This document shows positions 1 through 12,171 of a DNA stretch of 29,314 nucleotides, piece by piece. Source of the stretch: Conidiobolus incongruus B7586 (Eukaryota; Entomophthoromycota; Entomophthoromycetes; Entomophthorales; Conidiobolaceae); contig JNEM01013578.1 in the NCBI GenBank assembly GCA_000697335.1, positions 1-29,314 on the forward strand, given 5' to 3'. The position numbers and the translations under genes were made by a program. A model generated the notes under the pieces. That model ran no database searches. It saw only the letters and a list, made by a program, of their open reading frames with translations, and had not been told where the DNA came from. Every line of letters starts with the position of its first letter. The first letter of the stretch is position 1.

Positions 1-3000
1 AATAACAACATATACCTCTCTAGCAAGAGCAGATTCATGTTTGTACAATCTGTGAACGAGTTTTTGGGTGAAAGCAAATGCAGCTTCATCAATATTATAG
101 CATTGATCCATGAGATGGTTAATTTGGCCATGGAGGAAGCGGAAATCTTCATGGAAGGTAGATTCGTCAGTGGCATTTAAAACAACACGATCCAACTCGT
201 TCAAAATATTGTTCAATTGCTCCATGATGAGTTGAGAGTGATTATGGTTGGGATCTAAATTGGCTGATTGATAGGCATGTTGGGCATCAATTTCATAAGC
301 AGCGGATTGAGAAGCACGAGTAATAAGATATAAATCTTCATATACACGAATCTGATTTTCAGTCAATCCACTTGGTTTCAACTTGAAAACATCAGGCATA
401 TTCTTAGGATACTTATTAGGTACAAAGTAAGAAGGATCTGCACAAGGATGACCAGTATGTTCCCGTTGAATTTGTCTTGAGATGAAGTAAGAACTAAGCA
501 TATCTTCAACACGATATGCAGCCTTTTCATAAGCAGTCTTTTGAATGTATTCAATAGCCATAGGTAAATTGTCTTCAACAAAGTACTTCAACTCTTCTTC
601 CAAAGGAGCGGTAATGGCCATTTGATTATGTCTTAAATTGGCGAAGCAATAATGTAACATTCTAGTGCGCAAAGCATCTTTAGAGGTTGCTTGTGAATAG
701 CAGCTTGACAAAGAACCAGCAATCAATCGAGTAGCTTGACGAACGGTTTCGTCATTAGGTTCAGCTACAAAGTCTCGTAAGAAAACGTCCTTAGTAACCG
801 TAACTGCAATGTCAATAGCACGCTTATTGATATTATACTCGATTTCTTTAATTGCCTGTTCAATGGATACAATGATGACATTCTTGAAATTAGGTCCAGC
901 AGTAGATATAGTCAATCTCTTGTTCCAAGTAATGTAGGGGCTGAGATCTGGGAATACATCTTGCTCAGACATGACTTGATTATAGCCATCCAAATGAGAG
1001 TTGTCAGAGTAGGTAGAAGGAGCAATAGCAGAAGGAGGAGGATGAGATTGGGATAGGTTCATATTGTCAATTTGCTTAGTAATTTGATTGAGATCAGCAG
1101 AGGACTTAGATGCCAACGTAGAAAGCAAATTGGTAGGCTCAACAGTCGAAGGATCAATTCCGAGCTTTTTACATAAAACTTCAATTGCAAATCCAGTATT
1201 GGTCTTGAGTCCAGCTCCTTTTGACATTTCAATTAAAAGTCGAATGATACCCATTAACCAAGGATTAGGAGGCTTGAAAATGGTACTATCAGCGGCATTA
1301 ATTAAAACTTTGCATACAAATGGGATGACAACCATCAATTTCCTTTCGGTATATCCGGTCAAAAGCAACTCTTTGATTGCAAGCTTCTTATGAAGTATAG
1401 GTAAATTGCGAGATAAGGTAATGAGACCAAGCCAGGAACCTAAACTGTTCAAAAGAGTTCTTTCGGAAGAAGAGGTTACAGTCTTCTCAGAGTTAAGCAT
1501 TATATGAATCTTTTCATATGTGACATCAAGAACTAATTTCATTAGTTTTTTGTTATTCAACAATAACAAGAATTTCAAATAAAGCTCATGATAATTAACT
1601 TCAATGCTGACTCTCTTTACCACCAAATAATTACTAAACCATTTGAAGGCTGACTCCTTGAGGAATTCAGACATTTCTTTAGCTTTCTCCTCGATATTGC
1701 CTTTAGAAATATTGTTCATAATAAAATGAATTCTATCTTGAATATCGGAGGTTGGTTCTTCATAGTTAACTTTATCACCAGAAGCTAAAAGAGTATCAAG
1801 GGACAATTGGTTAATGGAGGGTTGACCAGTTTTGCCTTGAGGAATTTGGGCTTGTCCAAGTGAAGGAGTAGAAGGACCAGATATGTGACCTCCGGGTTTG
1901 ACAAATGGAGCAAGTTCAGGATGAGATTGAATAATTTCTGGATAGTTTGAGATAATTTCCTGGAAAGATCCCCATTCAGGAATTCGAGTCTTAAATTCCA
2001 ATAAAGCTGAGATACAGAATCTAGAAATAAGAGAATCTTGAGGAAGGTGAAGGCGCTCTGAGATGAATTGGACAGAATGTTTGAGCATTGAAAGAGGGAG
2101 AAGATGGTGTTCAATAGTAGTTCCTAAAATCTTACTAATTCTAAACACATAATCTTCAGGGAACTTATCGATTTCATTGAGCTCTTCTAATAACGTGTAG
2201 GCAAAGCAAAGGAATATAGACTTAGATCTAGGAGAACCAAGCTTGAGATCTGCAAGATGATTAATAACTTCTTCTAGGGGCATAGAGTTGCGATGGAGGA
2301 TAGAAAATAAATTATCAGAATCTATAACAACATCGATAGGGAAAGCAGTAGGGACAATGTTTTGATTAGCTTCTGCTTCATTCAATAGCTTTGTAAACTC
2401 AGGATGGTGAGTAACTAGATCACTAACCATTTCCTTGGCAGCAGAGTTGAGATGATCAGGAAGACCAGCGCCTACAATACAGCGAATAATAACAACTATT
2501 GAATTACGTGAAGGGGCTTCTGAAAATTCTGTTTCATCAGCATTGACAAAGTTACCATATTGATTTTTTACGTATTCAATAAATTCACTCAAGAAATGAT
2601 CAGCCCCTTCGCCACTCAATCTTTCTTCAGCCCAAAGTTTAAGGCTGATCAATTTTTTATCGTGGGCAAGACAAGCATAAGGAATGGCAAGTGCATTATT
2701 AGCCATATTGACGAGCCCTGGAACTAAGTCAAGTCTTTCGCAGAGAGTGAAAACATCTATGAAATTTTGGAAAAATATGACGTAATTGTGGAACAATCGA
2801 TTAACGAGGATATTACTATCTTTTTTCCAAAGATGAAGAATAGCTAAATGATTAGCATCAGAAGGTTCCATTATTTTTTTCAGTAAACCAAGGAGAGTAG
2901 CGTTGTCAATATCAAAATTATCAATAATACTGTCAACAAGGCCCAAGAAAGCAAGAGGGGGACATAGATAACAAATACGATCAAAGAGTTCTGTAACAAT

Positions 3001-4435
3001 AGGATCCTGTAGCGTTTGAGTAGCAAAATAGGCTATTTCAACGAGTCCTTGACAGTTACAAACGTGAGCTTGTAGTTGGTCAATGAAAGCATCTAAAGGA
3101 CCTTGATCCAAAGGTAAAAGAGAGGGATCGATAATTCTTCTACCAGTAAGTTCGTTAAAATTAAGTAGAGAAACAGGACCTCTCAAAACTTGATGTAGAA
3201 AAGATATTTGGGCCATTGGATTCTCCCAAGTTTGAAAGAATATGTCAACAGGGAAAGGTTGTTGATCATCGACTGCAATTTTAAAGAAGTTAATGAGAAC
3301 CAGTGCAGAAGAAAATGTCTCAAACTTGACATCTTTACGATCCATTCCTTGGATGACTAATAACCAATCTGTAGCAGGATTTCTAACTTTAAGCTCTTTT
3401 ACAAGATTTTCAACGGGTACTGCAGGTTTAGCAATTAGATCTCTAAGACCTTCAGGCGGTGTATCTATAGAATTGGCCCAAGAAATAATAACAGCAAGTA
3501 GAGAAGAGATGTATTCATCGCTGACTTGAGCGGGAACTTCGGGATTAAACTCTTCAATTCCAAGCTTGGTGAGTAAATCTTGAACTGTAGGAACTGATAA
3601 AAGGTGATCGATAGAGAATTCACCCATCATTTCATTAATAGTTACTGGAGCATCAGTGACTTCAGGTTCGTTAGACATTTCAATAATATATTGGTGAAAG
3701 GGGACTAGATTAGGAGCGTTACGTATGTATTGAAAATCAGGAAGTACTTGATCAAAAGAGGATACGATTGACTGTGCTAAAGGATGATCGAATAAAGCGA
3801 TTCTAAGTTTATAAACTAAACAGAGATGTAAGATATCGGCGTTTAATTCTTTAAAGTAATCAGGGGTATCAGTTAATTCGCTAAGAAGTTCACTGACAAG
3901 AGAAAAAGCTAAAACATTAAAAAATGGTGAATGAGTGTAGTTAAAATAAATATAAAATGCTTACTGCAATTGATGTCTGTTTCGGGGTGGACAGAGAGAT
4001 AAAAAAAGATAATAACAAGATAATGAATATGGTCAAGTTCTAAATTATTGTCCAAGAAGTTTTGCAGTTGTTCAAAAGTGGAAAACTTTCTGGCTAGGGC
4101 CAGTAATAGGACGTTAAATTCGGTACCTTTAGATTCTAAGCAGACGTCGGTAAAGAAATCAACAAAGCGACAGAGTGCGGCCTTGGTGTTCTTGGAAAGG
4201 TTTTGTACCTCGGGTGGTGTGAGGAGATTCAATAAATAACGAAATAAAAAATACCAGAGTGTTTCGTCTTTCGCTCTAAGAAGCTGAGATAAAATGTTAA
4301 AAAATATATGGGGGAGTATTACAATAAGTTGTAGATTACTTTTTGGATTTCCACCGAGATTTCTGTAAAGTTATCAAGGGTTAAATTGCTTATTAAGCCA
4401 ACAATGAAAGCTTTATCTGATTCCACGATGGTAAA
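1..4435 (-). CDS. NOT1: NOT1/CNOT1, scaffold of the CCR4-NOT deadenylase complex (partial at both ends)
   Basis: Cytoplasmic scaffold that gathers the CAF1/CCR4 deadenylases, CAF40 and NOT2/3/5. Exons read 4435-4340, 4283-3965 and 3908 to the edge at 1. Introns 4284-4339 and 3909-3964 are each 56 bp, and both joins keep frame. About 1,440 residues are visible; whole NOT1 is usually about 2,100-2,400, so the NOT2/3/5-binding C-terminus lies beyond the window. The N-terminal HEAT region runs to about nt 2000. The MIF4G/CAF1-binding region (about 1790-1160) holds VVKRVSIEVNYHELY, PPNPWLMGII and IEVLCKKLGIDP, close to human CNOT1. The DUF3819/CAF40-binding region follows (about 980-400). The last exon is 3.9 kb without an intron, unlike its intron-rich neighbours. 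The first coding exon is not resolved: the reading frame at 4435 begins after an AG (4437-4436), and no convincing ATG exon with matching phase is visible upstream. One alignment to human suggests fewer than about 10 residues are missing. Confidence 0.95.
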
Positions 4436-4439
4436 CTTA

Positions 4440-6136
4440 TTGGTGTTTGAATAAACAAATTAGAAGAATATGGTTAAACTATTAAAATGTAAGTATAAAT
4501 GAGTTGGATTGAGATGGTAATAATACCTTTTAGCCAAAGTAATTAAACTTTGACTCTATAAAATCTATTGTCTTAAAAAAATGATAACAGGAAAAGTTCG
4601 AAAAGAACAGTGATAATTTAAAGACTAGGGAATTGTCTTAATGCTAAAAATGACGTTTCTTGATGACATTGAATTTATTTTTTTCTCTCAAATAAACCCA
4701 TAATTCATTAATTAATAATGATTTGATATTGAGTAGAACGATTTTCCATATTTGGTAATTGTACTTTTTTGTACAATCTACTCATTTTAGTTACTTGGAA
4801 CATTCATTTATTTGGAAAATACTTTAAAATATTGACTTCAAATTTTATTCAATCCTAATGAAATATAAAGGATAAGAAAATATAGGTAGAATAACACTAT
4901 CACTTTTGATTACTATTAATAATATCAAAATCAAAATTTACCGATAAATTGGTAAAAAACATAATATGGATTGTGAAATCATTTAAGCAAATTTTTCAAC
5001 AATATTACAATTATTAAATATTAAATAAATTAAAAACAACATATAATAATGTTAATATAATAGAATCTATACTTTTTTAACATAATATTCATTCAAATTT
5101 AAATTTTCAAGGATATAAGTTTGTCATAATATATTATTTAGAATGAATAATAACTAATGTGAATATTTAATTTGATGTGATCTATAACGATAAAAAGTAT
5201 AATTAATCACTAATATAATTTAAACTTAATTTTGAATTTAATGAATAAAATATATGTTTATTTTAAATTAGCAGTAATACAATCTCTTATCTTTAATAAT
5301 TTAACTTCAACATTATTTGATAAACTAAATTAATCAAAATAAACAATGATTAATCATCTAATAAATTTAATAATAGTACTTAAACATTTTAATAATAGTT
5401 GCTCCGTTAATATTTGTAAGTTTGTATTTATATCATCTTCTAGTTTAACTTTTCCACTTGATCATTGATAATCAAGTTATATTAAATATTAATTAATGAT
5501 AATAATTACCTCTTGGAATAGTCGTCAACACTTCTCACCAACCAAACTCTTGCAATTTAGTTTTGACAATATATTTTAATCTATTTTAAATTAAAATATT
5601 ATTATATTTATCACTTGATTTCAATAATCTAACTTCAATAATTCTTTTGACAGAATCAAACTGACTATTGAAAGATTGAATGATTTCGCTCATGTAACTG
5701 AATATAATAATTTAATATTATAGTTATTGTGACTAACTGAATGGGTTTAAATATTAATTGAAATGAATTATTCAATTGTGGTTTAATGTATGAAATTAAA
5801 TTTGAATGGAGTTTTATAAACAATGAGCTCTGAGAGTGTAATTAGAGAATAACTAATATTAACAATATCAATAGCTGGATGTAAAGAATTACAAAGATAC
5901 ATGATAGATTATATAAGTATATTAATTAATTAGTGATTTAAATTAAAAAAAGAAGTGTGTAGTGAAAAAGCAGATAATAAAACACGGTAGAAATAGAAAA
6001 GAGATATAAGAGAATAGAATGGGTAAAAGTATAAACACAATACTATACACAAATGGATTTAGTTGGTCTATTTTTGATAATGTTACATAGATAAGATTTT
6101 ATTCAAATCTAAATGCATTGAAACTGGAATATTCGC
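4440..6136. other. Intergenic DNA upstream of NOT1
   Basis: About 1.7 kb of AT-rich sequence between the end of the eS31 gene and the first resolved NOT1 exon. It should hold the NOT1 promoter and its unresolved first exon. A 7-bp hairpin (ACTTGAT/ATCAAGT with an 8-base loop) lies near 5456-5477. I see no further coding signal. Confidence 0.6.
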
Positions 6137-6736
6137 TTAAGCAGATTCTTCCTTGTTCAACAAGTAGGTCAAACCACAACGACCACAGTATTGACGGTCG
6201 GTGTGCCAGGCCATGAAGACACCTAAAATTCTTGATCAATTTGGATACCATAAGATAGATCCGATATCACTTACCAGCACCACAGGTGGAGTTGGGGCAT
6301 TCACGTCTGAGACGGGTGATCTTACCGTTGTCATCGACCTTGTAGTACTTGAGAACGGCCAACTTGACCTTCTTGTGCTTGTGCTTGATCTTCTTGGGGG
6401 TGGTGTAGCTAAAAAAAGAAAAAGATTAGCATCAAATTATATGTGGTATGGTGAGAGTCGTCAAAAGTGAAAAAGTAAAACTTACTTCTTCTTCTTTCTC
6501 TTCTTACCACCACCACAGAGATCGACGACAAAGTTAACAACGGCTTCGTCTTCGATGCTGTAGTCAGCGAAGGTGCAAGAGTCTTCCAACTCTTGACCGG
6601 CAACGATCATGATTTGTTGATCGGCAGGGATACCTTCAGCGGCTTCGATTTGAGCCTTAGCATCGTGAATGTAAGTGGTGGGCTCGACTTTTTGGGTGAG
6701 AGTTCTACCGGTTAAGGTCTTGAAGAAGATCTGCAT
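6137..6736 (-). CDS. RPS27A: Ubiquitin-like/ribosomal protein eS31 (S27a) fusion
   Basis: Encodes a ubiquitin fold fused to the 40S protein eS31; in the family the ubiquitin part is cut off and acts as a folding leader. Exons are 6736-6486, 6408-6275 and 6222-6137; introns 6409-6485 and 6223-6274 have clean GT/AG ends. The eS31 part is typical: a GKKRKKK start as in yeast, [13 protein letters not shown], the zinc-binding cysteines ([12 protein letters not shown], then YCGRCG) and a short tail ending KEESA. The ubiquitin part (residues 1-76) is not typical: about 40 of 76 positions match ubiquitin by eye. Lys11, 29, 33, 48 and 63 are replaced, Arg42, 72 and 74 have become Ile, Asp and Cys, while Lys6, Lys27, Leu8, Ile44, Val70, Leu73 and the terminal Gly-Gly are kept. 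Codons are richer in C at third positions than in neighbouring genes, as expected for high expression. Confidence 0.97.
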
Positions 6737-6811
6737 CTGAAATAAAGTATTAATAAAATGATCCAATAATAGTATTGAAATAATGATCAATGTTATTGAA
6801 TTGCTTTATAC
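6737..6811 (-). other. 5'-UTR intron directly before the eS31 start codon
   Basis: Reading the minus strand, AAG|GTATAA at 6812/6811 and TTTCAG at 6742-6737 abut the ATG at 6736. The 75-base segment has the size and ends of the other introns here. Translation could be extended upstream through it (to about 6790), but those residues (rich in Ile and Leu) have no place in the fusion family, so the ATG at 6736 giving MQIF is the right start. Leader introns are common in highly expressed ribosomal-protein genes. Confidence 0.7.
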
Positions 6812-8769
6812 CTTAGTAAATATTAGGCAGAAAAGAAAAGGATGAAATCTAGAGTTGACCAAAATCTATTAGAATTAGTTCAAATCAAAAATTTATAATC
6901 CCACAATTTTGTTTCTTTAAAATTCATATAGCGGAATATACCTTAATGGAAATTTCCAATTTCTCCGAAATAAATTTATCCAGTATCAACTTTTAATGAT
7001 TTAAATTCAAATATAGTCTATACATATAATTCGGTTAAATATTTTAATTCAATATAGCATAACTCACTTAAAGTCACTTATAACTATTCTATTAAATGAA
7101 AACACACATATTTTTCTGATTGTTTAAAATTTAGGTTCAAACCTTATTAAATAATATATATAACTGAATAGTATATTATAAAATTATAATTAATAATATT
7201 AAATTAAAATCGTTTTATTAACGTATAGGTTATTTTTTTTATTTTTTTTTTCATTTTTTATCACAATTTTGTTTTATTAATTAAAAATATTGATATTTAT
7301 TAAAAGTATAAATAACAGTGAATAAAAAATTATATATTGATTTTTATATTATTATTTCAATATAACCAAATAAATCATTTTTTTTAAATTCATTTTATGA
7401 GGAGTAAAAAATTTATTACTCTGAAAAGGAATATAGTTATGATATAGCCTAGTAATTATAAGGCAAATACAGAATAAATAATTTATTTTTAATATAATTA
7501 ATAATAAAACCTAATTTAAATATATGTTGGTTGATATGATAGTAGCATATAATGTTTTTCAAAATATAATTATTAATATTTTAATATCATGACTTGGAAA
7601 ATAAAATTATATAATGGTAAAATACAAGTCATAGAATTATTTCCATTATTGGGCCAATAATAATATACTATAAAAATAACACTTTGCTTAATTATTATTA
7701 TTTAATGATATTGTAAAAAAGGATCTTAGTATAAACGTAAAAATGATTAATATCAATAACTGATATCAGGAAAATATGAGCAATATAATTCTATTTATTG
7801 TATATTTGACGTTAAAATTACAAGCTTAATAATAATAAAATACAAAATACAAGTGTGTAAATTGTTGATTAGCCAAGTTTATAAGAACTCAATTCGAGGT
7901 TATATATATTACAATAATAATTTAATATATGAGAACTAGTATATCCAAAAATCGCTCTAAATATCAATTTTTAGACTATGGAATATATCTATTATATAGA
8001 GAATTACCATATATATTTGTTTTAAATTAATTATTATTATAATTCAACATACCTTATATCATTGATATCATGACTAGTTCTCAGTTATAATTATAAATGT
8101 ATTTTCAAACTACTAACAGATGTTAAAAATTTATTATTCAATATATACATAATATAGATTCTTTGATACGTGAAGATAATGATTATTTATAAAAATATTT
8201 ATATTATATTATTTATCAAATTTAATTAATTTTTAATCTTAAAATAATTGATTATCAATTTTAACTCAACTCAAAATCCAGAAAAAAATTAATAAAATTG
8301 TTGTACCGCATATTATTACTTTTAAGTTTAATTTTGATTTATATATTTTAATATATTTAATACTTAATATTAAATAAATAACAAAATATTATATATGCTT
8401 GGATTGTATTGAATGATATTTAATTTATAAAATGTAATGGAATTAATATTAAAAATTAGTTCTATAACACATGGTACAAGCGTGATTGCAAAGATTTTGA
8501 GATATTTTAATCCAATACCATAAAATAATTAAAAATCAAAAATGATAAAATGGTTAATAGATGAAAGTATAAACTAACTGATGTTTTAGTTTAAAGTTAG
8601 TATGTCAATATAGTGAAATTATAGAATAATTTATTAACTAAATGGATATCATGAATTAACAAGAGAAAGTAAATATTATTAGAATTGAAAAATATATTAG
8701 TATTGGAAAAAAATTAAGAAAAATTAAATTCATGATGTTTAATATAATTCAAATAACTCGGATATCCAA
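6812..8769. other. Intergenic AT-rich DNA upstream of the eS31 gene
   Basis: About 2 kb with no supported gene. The segment nearest 6812 should contain the eS31 promoter. The only structure noted is a 10-bp perfect inverted repeat, GAGAACTAGT at 7931-7940 and ACTAGTTCTC at 8073-8082, about 150 bp overall. No flanking duplication or coding content supports calling it a transposon. Confidence 0.5.
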
Positions 8770-8843
8770 AGAATCCAATTGCTAAGAATCGAACTCAGTT
8801 TACAGTGTAGCAGGCGGTAATTATACCAATAAACCACGATTCT
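8770..8843 (-). pseudogene. Decayed tRNA-Gly(GCC)-like sequence
   Basis: Read on the minus strand the 74 bases resemble eukaryotic tRNA-Gly(GCC). The acceptor arms AGAATC/GATTCT pair. An A-box-like TGGTTTATTGG fits the D arm (yeast tRNA-Gly has GTGGTTTAGTGG). CGCCTGCTAC stands where CGCCTGCCAC is expected, and the T arm is CTGAG-TTCGATT-CTTAG with one G.T pair. Against function: the anticodon position reads GCT, the anticodon stem has two mismatches, and about five extra bases (AATTG) separate the T arm from the 3' acceptor strand. The B box differs from consensus at both ends. The changes are mainly C-to-T and G-to-A, as in AT-biased decay. It could be a tRNA-derived repeat rather than an old tRNA gene. 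Confidence 0.6.
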
Positions 8844-9390
8844 TTGTTTTCCTATCCTAGCACAATCAAAAAATTTATCAATTTTATTTTTTTATTAATA
8901 AGTTTTTATTAAATTTCCTTAATTTCTTTAAACTAATCATTATAATATTAGTAATACAATATTTTATACTTTAGGTTAATAATTTTTCTTGCTTCCAATT
9001 GTTTTTATGATTTTATATAATTTTTATTTCTATCACATATATTAATATTCAAAAATACTATTTGGTATTCAGCTCTTTTCACTCTATCAATATTAAAATC
9101 ATTTCTGATTTAAAATATTTACAGATTTCAAGTCAAATTTGAAATATCAAATTTAAAAAATTAATTGATTCTTTAAAATTATATACTATTTTATTGCTGA
9201 TAAAATAATTATTCTAAAAGGAATATTAGAAAGTTGTTATTTTTCAATATTTTATAATTCATTATTCCACTACTTCGCAAACTAGATCTTTAAACATTTT
9301 GAAATAGAGGTGGTATTGGAAAGTATTATTTGAATCAATCAAAATTAGAACAAGATCCGTTTACTATTGTTTAAATATAAATAAGTTGAA
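8844..9390. other. Intergenic DNA downstream of ATM1
   Basis: About 550 bp of AT-rich sequence between the tRNA-like remnant and the ATM1 stop codon. It presumably includes the ATM1 3'-UTR and polyadenylation signals, none distinctive. No gene seen. Confidence 0.5.
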
Positions 9391-12171
9391 TTATTTCAAT
9401 CTAAAGGGATCTGCAGTTATAGTTTCTTTAGATTGCTTGGCAACCGTACTTTCAGCATCTAAATTTTGTTTCCATAATCTCTTGTACTCCTTGTTTAATT
9501 CAATTAATTCTTGATGACTTCCATATTCTACTACTTGCCCATTCTTCATCACGAAGATGATATCTAAAAAATGGTTATTAATAGAATGCTTATTAACTGA
9601 TAAGGGCTGAAATTACCTGCGTCAGCGACAGTCTTCAATCTGTGGGCAATAAATATTGAGGTACGTTCCTTTTCAAGTAAGAATTGGTTAATAGACCTCA
9701 TAATATCTCTTTCAGTCATAGAATCCAAAGCCGATGTAGCTTCATCGAAGAACATTATGGGAGAATCTTTTAGGATGGCTCTGGCCAATGCAATTCTCTG
9801 TTTTTCACCTCCTGATAACATCATACCGCGTTCACCAACCATGGTTTGGTAACCCTTTGGTAGTGAAAGAATGGTGTTGTGAATTTGAGCTTTCTTAGCA
9901 GCTTCATAAACCTGCTCTTCAGTGGCATTGAGATTACCGTAAGCAATATTATAGAAGACAGTATTATTGAATAGCGGCGTATCTTGAGGCATAACAGAAA
10001 TTTGAGAGCGTAAACTATCCATAGTAATATGACGGATATCTTGACCATCTACCAAAATTCTTCCAGAGTTGGGGTTGTAGAATCTGAACAGCAATTTCAT
10101 AATCGTGGATTTTCTATTAATAGTTTAATTAATTTCATATAAAACATTGATTTTAATATAAGAATAACGTACCCGCAACCACTTGGTCCAACAAAAGCAA
10201 CCTTTTTACCTTTAGGAATGACGAAATCAGTTCCTGCAAGGATTTTACGATCATTTAAGTATCCAAAATGAACACCTCGGAATTCAATTTTTCCACCTTG
10301 GTATTGGTAGGGAACAGCGGTAGGAGAATCCTACATAATTCACGTTATTAGCATATTTAATAATATTAATTAAGGGGGCGAAAATACCTTAACAGTGGCT
10401 TCTACTTTCTTCAAGTCAAAGAGGACTCCCATATCGATCAATGATTGTCTCAATTCACGATAAACTGATCCCAAGAAGTTAAGAGGGAGAGATAGTTGGA
10501 ATACTAAACCATTAACCATGACTAAATCGCCTACAGTCATAGTACCTAAAAATATTATTTAGGTTGAAAATATTTTCAAATATTGATAAAAATCATACCA
10601 TCAACAATACCCTGACTGGCAAGGTACATCATGATAGTAAGAGAAGTACTGAAAATAGCGCTTTGACCAGCATTTAACAAAGCTAAACTACTTCCAGTTT
10701 TTTGAGAAGCTAATTCATATTTGGCTAAAGCTTCATCATATCTCATAACTTCAGATTTTTCATTATTAAAATACTATATCAATTAATTAGTGTATTTTCA
10801 AATTTTGTAAAAAAGTATTAAGTACTTTAACAGTTTCAAAATTGATTAAAGCATCAGTTGCTTTAGAAGCGGCATCATTATCAGCTTTGTTCATTTGTTT
10901 ACGGAATTGGGTTCTAAAATAATCATGGGTTTATAAATGTACAATTGTTGGGCTGAAAATAAATCACATACCTCCAGGCAGTGATCGAGATAGTGAATAC
11001 ACTATAAGCAATAATTGTTGAAAGAGTTGTGATTCCGAATAAAGGACCAAATTTATAAGCCTATGAAAGAATTAGATGTTAAACTTTGAAAACTAATAAT
11101 ATTCATAATTACCAATAAACCTGAAACTGCAGATACTTCAAAAATGGTAGGTAATACATGAAATACCATAGCAGACAGTGCAAAACTAATCCCTCTAAAT
11201 TAAAAAATATTTAGTAAATCATATATATAATATTCAAGGATTTCGTACTTAGTTCCTCTATCTATGGCTCTTTGTAAACCACCAGTTTGTCTCGTTAAGT
11301 GGAATTGAAGATCGTTATGGAGGAGTTGATCATAGACCTTTCTAGCTACTGACCTAATAGCATGTTGAGATACTTTAACGAAAACAGCATTACGTAACTC
11401 TTGGAAACAAAATGCTCCAAGACGAGCGGCACCATCTATTCATATATAGAGTTAGTAACAATTTTAACTATACGAATTCTTATATTTACATCCTAACAGC
11501 AATGCACCTGCACCAGTGTATATCGTAAGCGAGGCTTCTGGGTTAGTATTTAATTTATCCAATAACTCTTTAAATATTATTGGAACTTGGATATTTAACA
11601 CCTAAAAAATCAAATTAGTACATATTTGTATATCTTTTTATAATTAAGTTACCTTTCCTGATATCAATAGAGATAAAGCAATTATTACTCTGGTTTTGGT
11701 GGACCAGTCTCCAACTGGCCAGATGTATTCAAACAGTGTTTTAATAATGTCCATATCTCTAGCCCGCGTTGACACTTTCTTCTTGGATTTAGGTGCTTCG
11801 GTTGCTGCCGATTGACTAGCTTGGGTTGCTACGGGTGCAACATCTGATTTGAATCTTAATTGATTCGCGATCTAAAATAATTAAAATTAAAATTTTCTAT
11901 ATTAAAAAGAATGTTTTCATATTACATTGAAATTCAGCTTAGTATCGATTGGGGTTAATTTACTCCATTGATTGAATTGAAACAAATGCTTTACATTTTA
12001 AATTAGTAAGTGAATTTGTATATTTGTCTATATAATGGTTACTTTAGTTATTATAGTAGGTCTCGAGTATGTGGAGATAGGTAATTTAGACCTAGAAACT
12101 CTAAATTCAAATTAGTTAATTTAGCAGGTAATACGTATATTAAATGCTAATTACCTGAATAATAAACTCAT
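9391..12171 (-). CDS. ATM1: ATM1, mitochondrial inner-membrane ABC half-transporter (ABCB7 type)
   Basis: Exports a sulfur/glutathione compound from mitochondria for cytosolic Fe-S assembly. Fourteen exons: 12171-12155, 12100-12043, 11988-11926, 11871-11653, 11601-11490, 11435-11249, 11194-11113, 11060-10972, 10913-10826, 10773-10599, 10545-10388, 10330-10173, 10113-9617, 9563-9391. They total 2,076 nt (691 aa), almost exactly yeast Atm1 length; all introns are 51-59 bp. The start gives an Arg/Ser-rich presequence ([18 protein letters not shown]). The membrane domain carries the Atm1 signatures [20 protein letters not shown] and [20 protein letters not shown]. The nucleotide-binding domain has Walker A GPSGCGKST (464-472), Q-loop Gln512, signature LSGGE (568-572), Walker B IMFFDE (588-593) and H-loop His626. 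All catalytic residues are present, so it should be functional. Confidence 0.96.

Noticed and set aside
1088-1393. Plus-strand open frames of 60-100 codons within NOT1
   Set aside because: Shadows of the NOT1 coding frame on the opposite strand.
6201-6470. Plus-strand open frame across the eS31 gene
   Set aside because: It is the antisense of the eS31 exons and spans both splice junctions; the minus-strand product is unmistakable.
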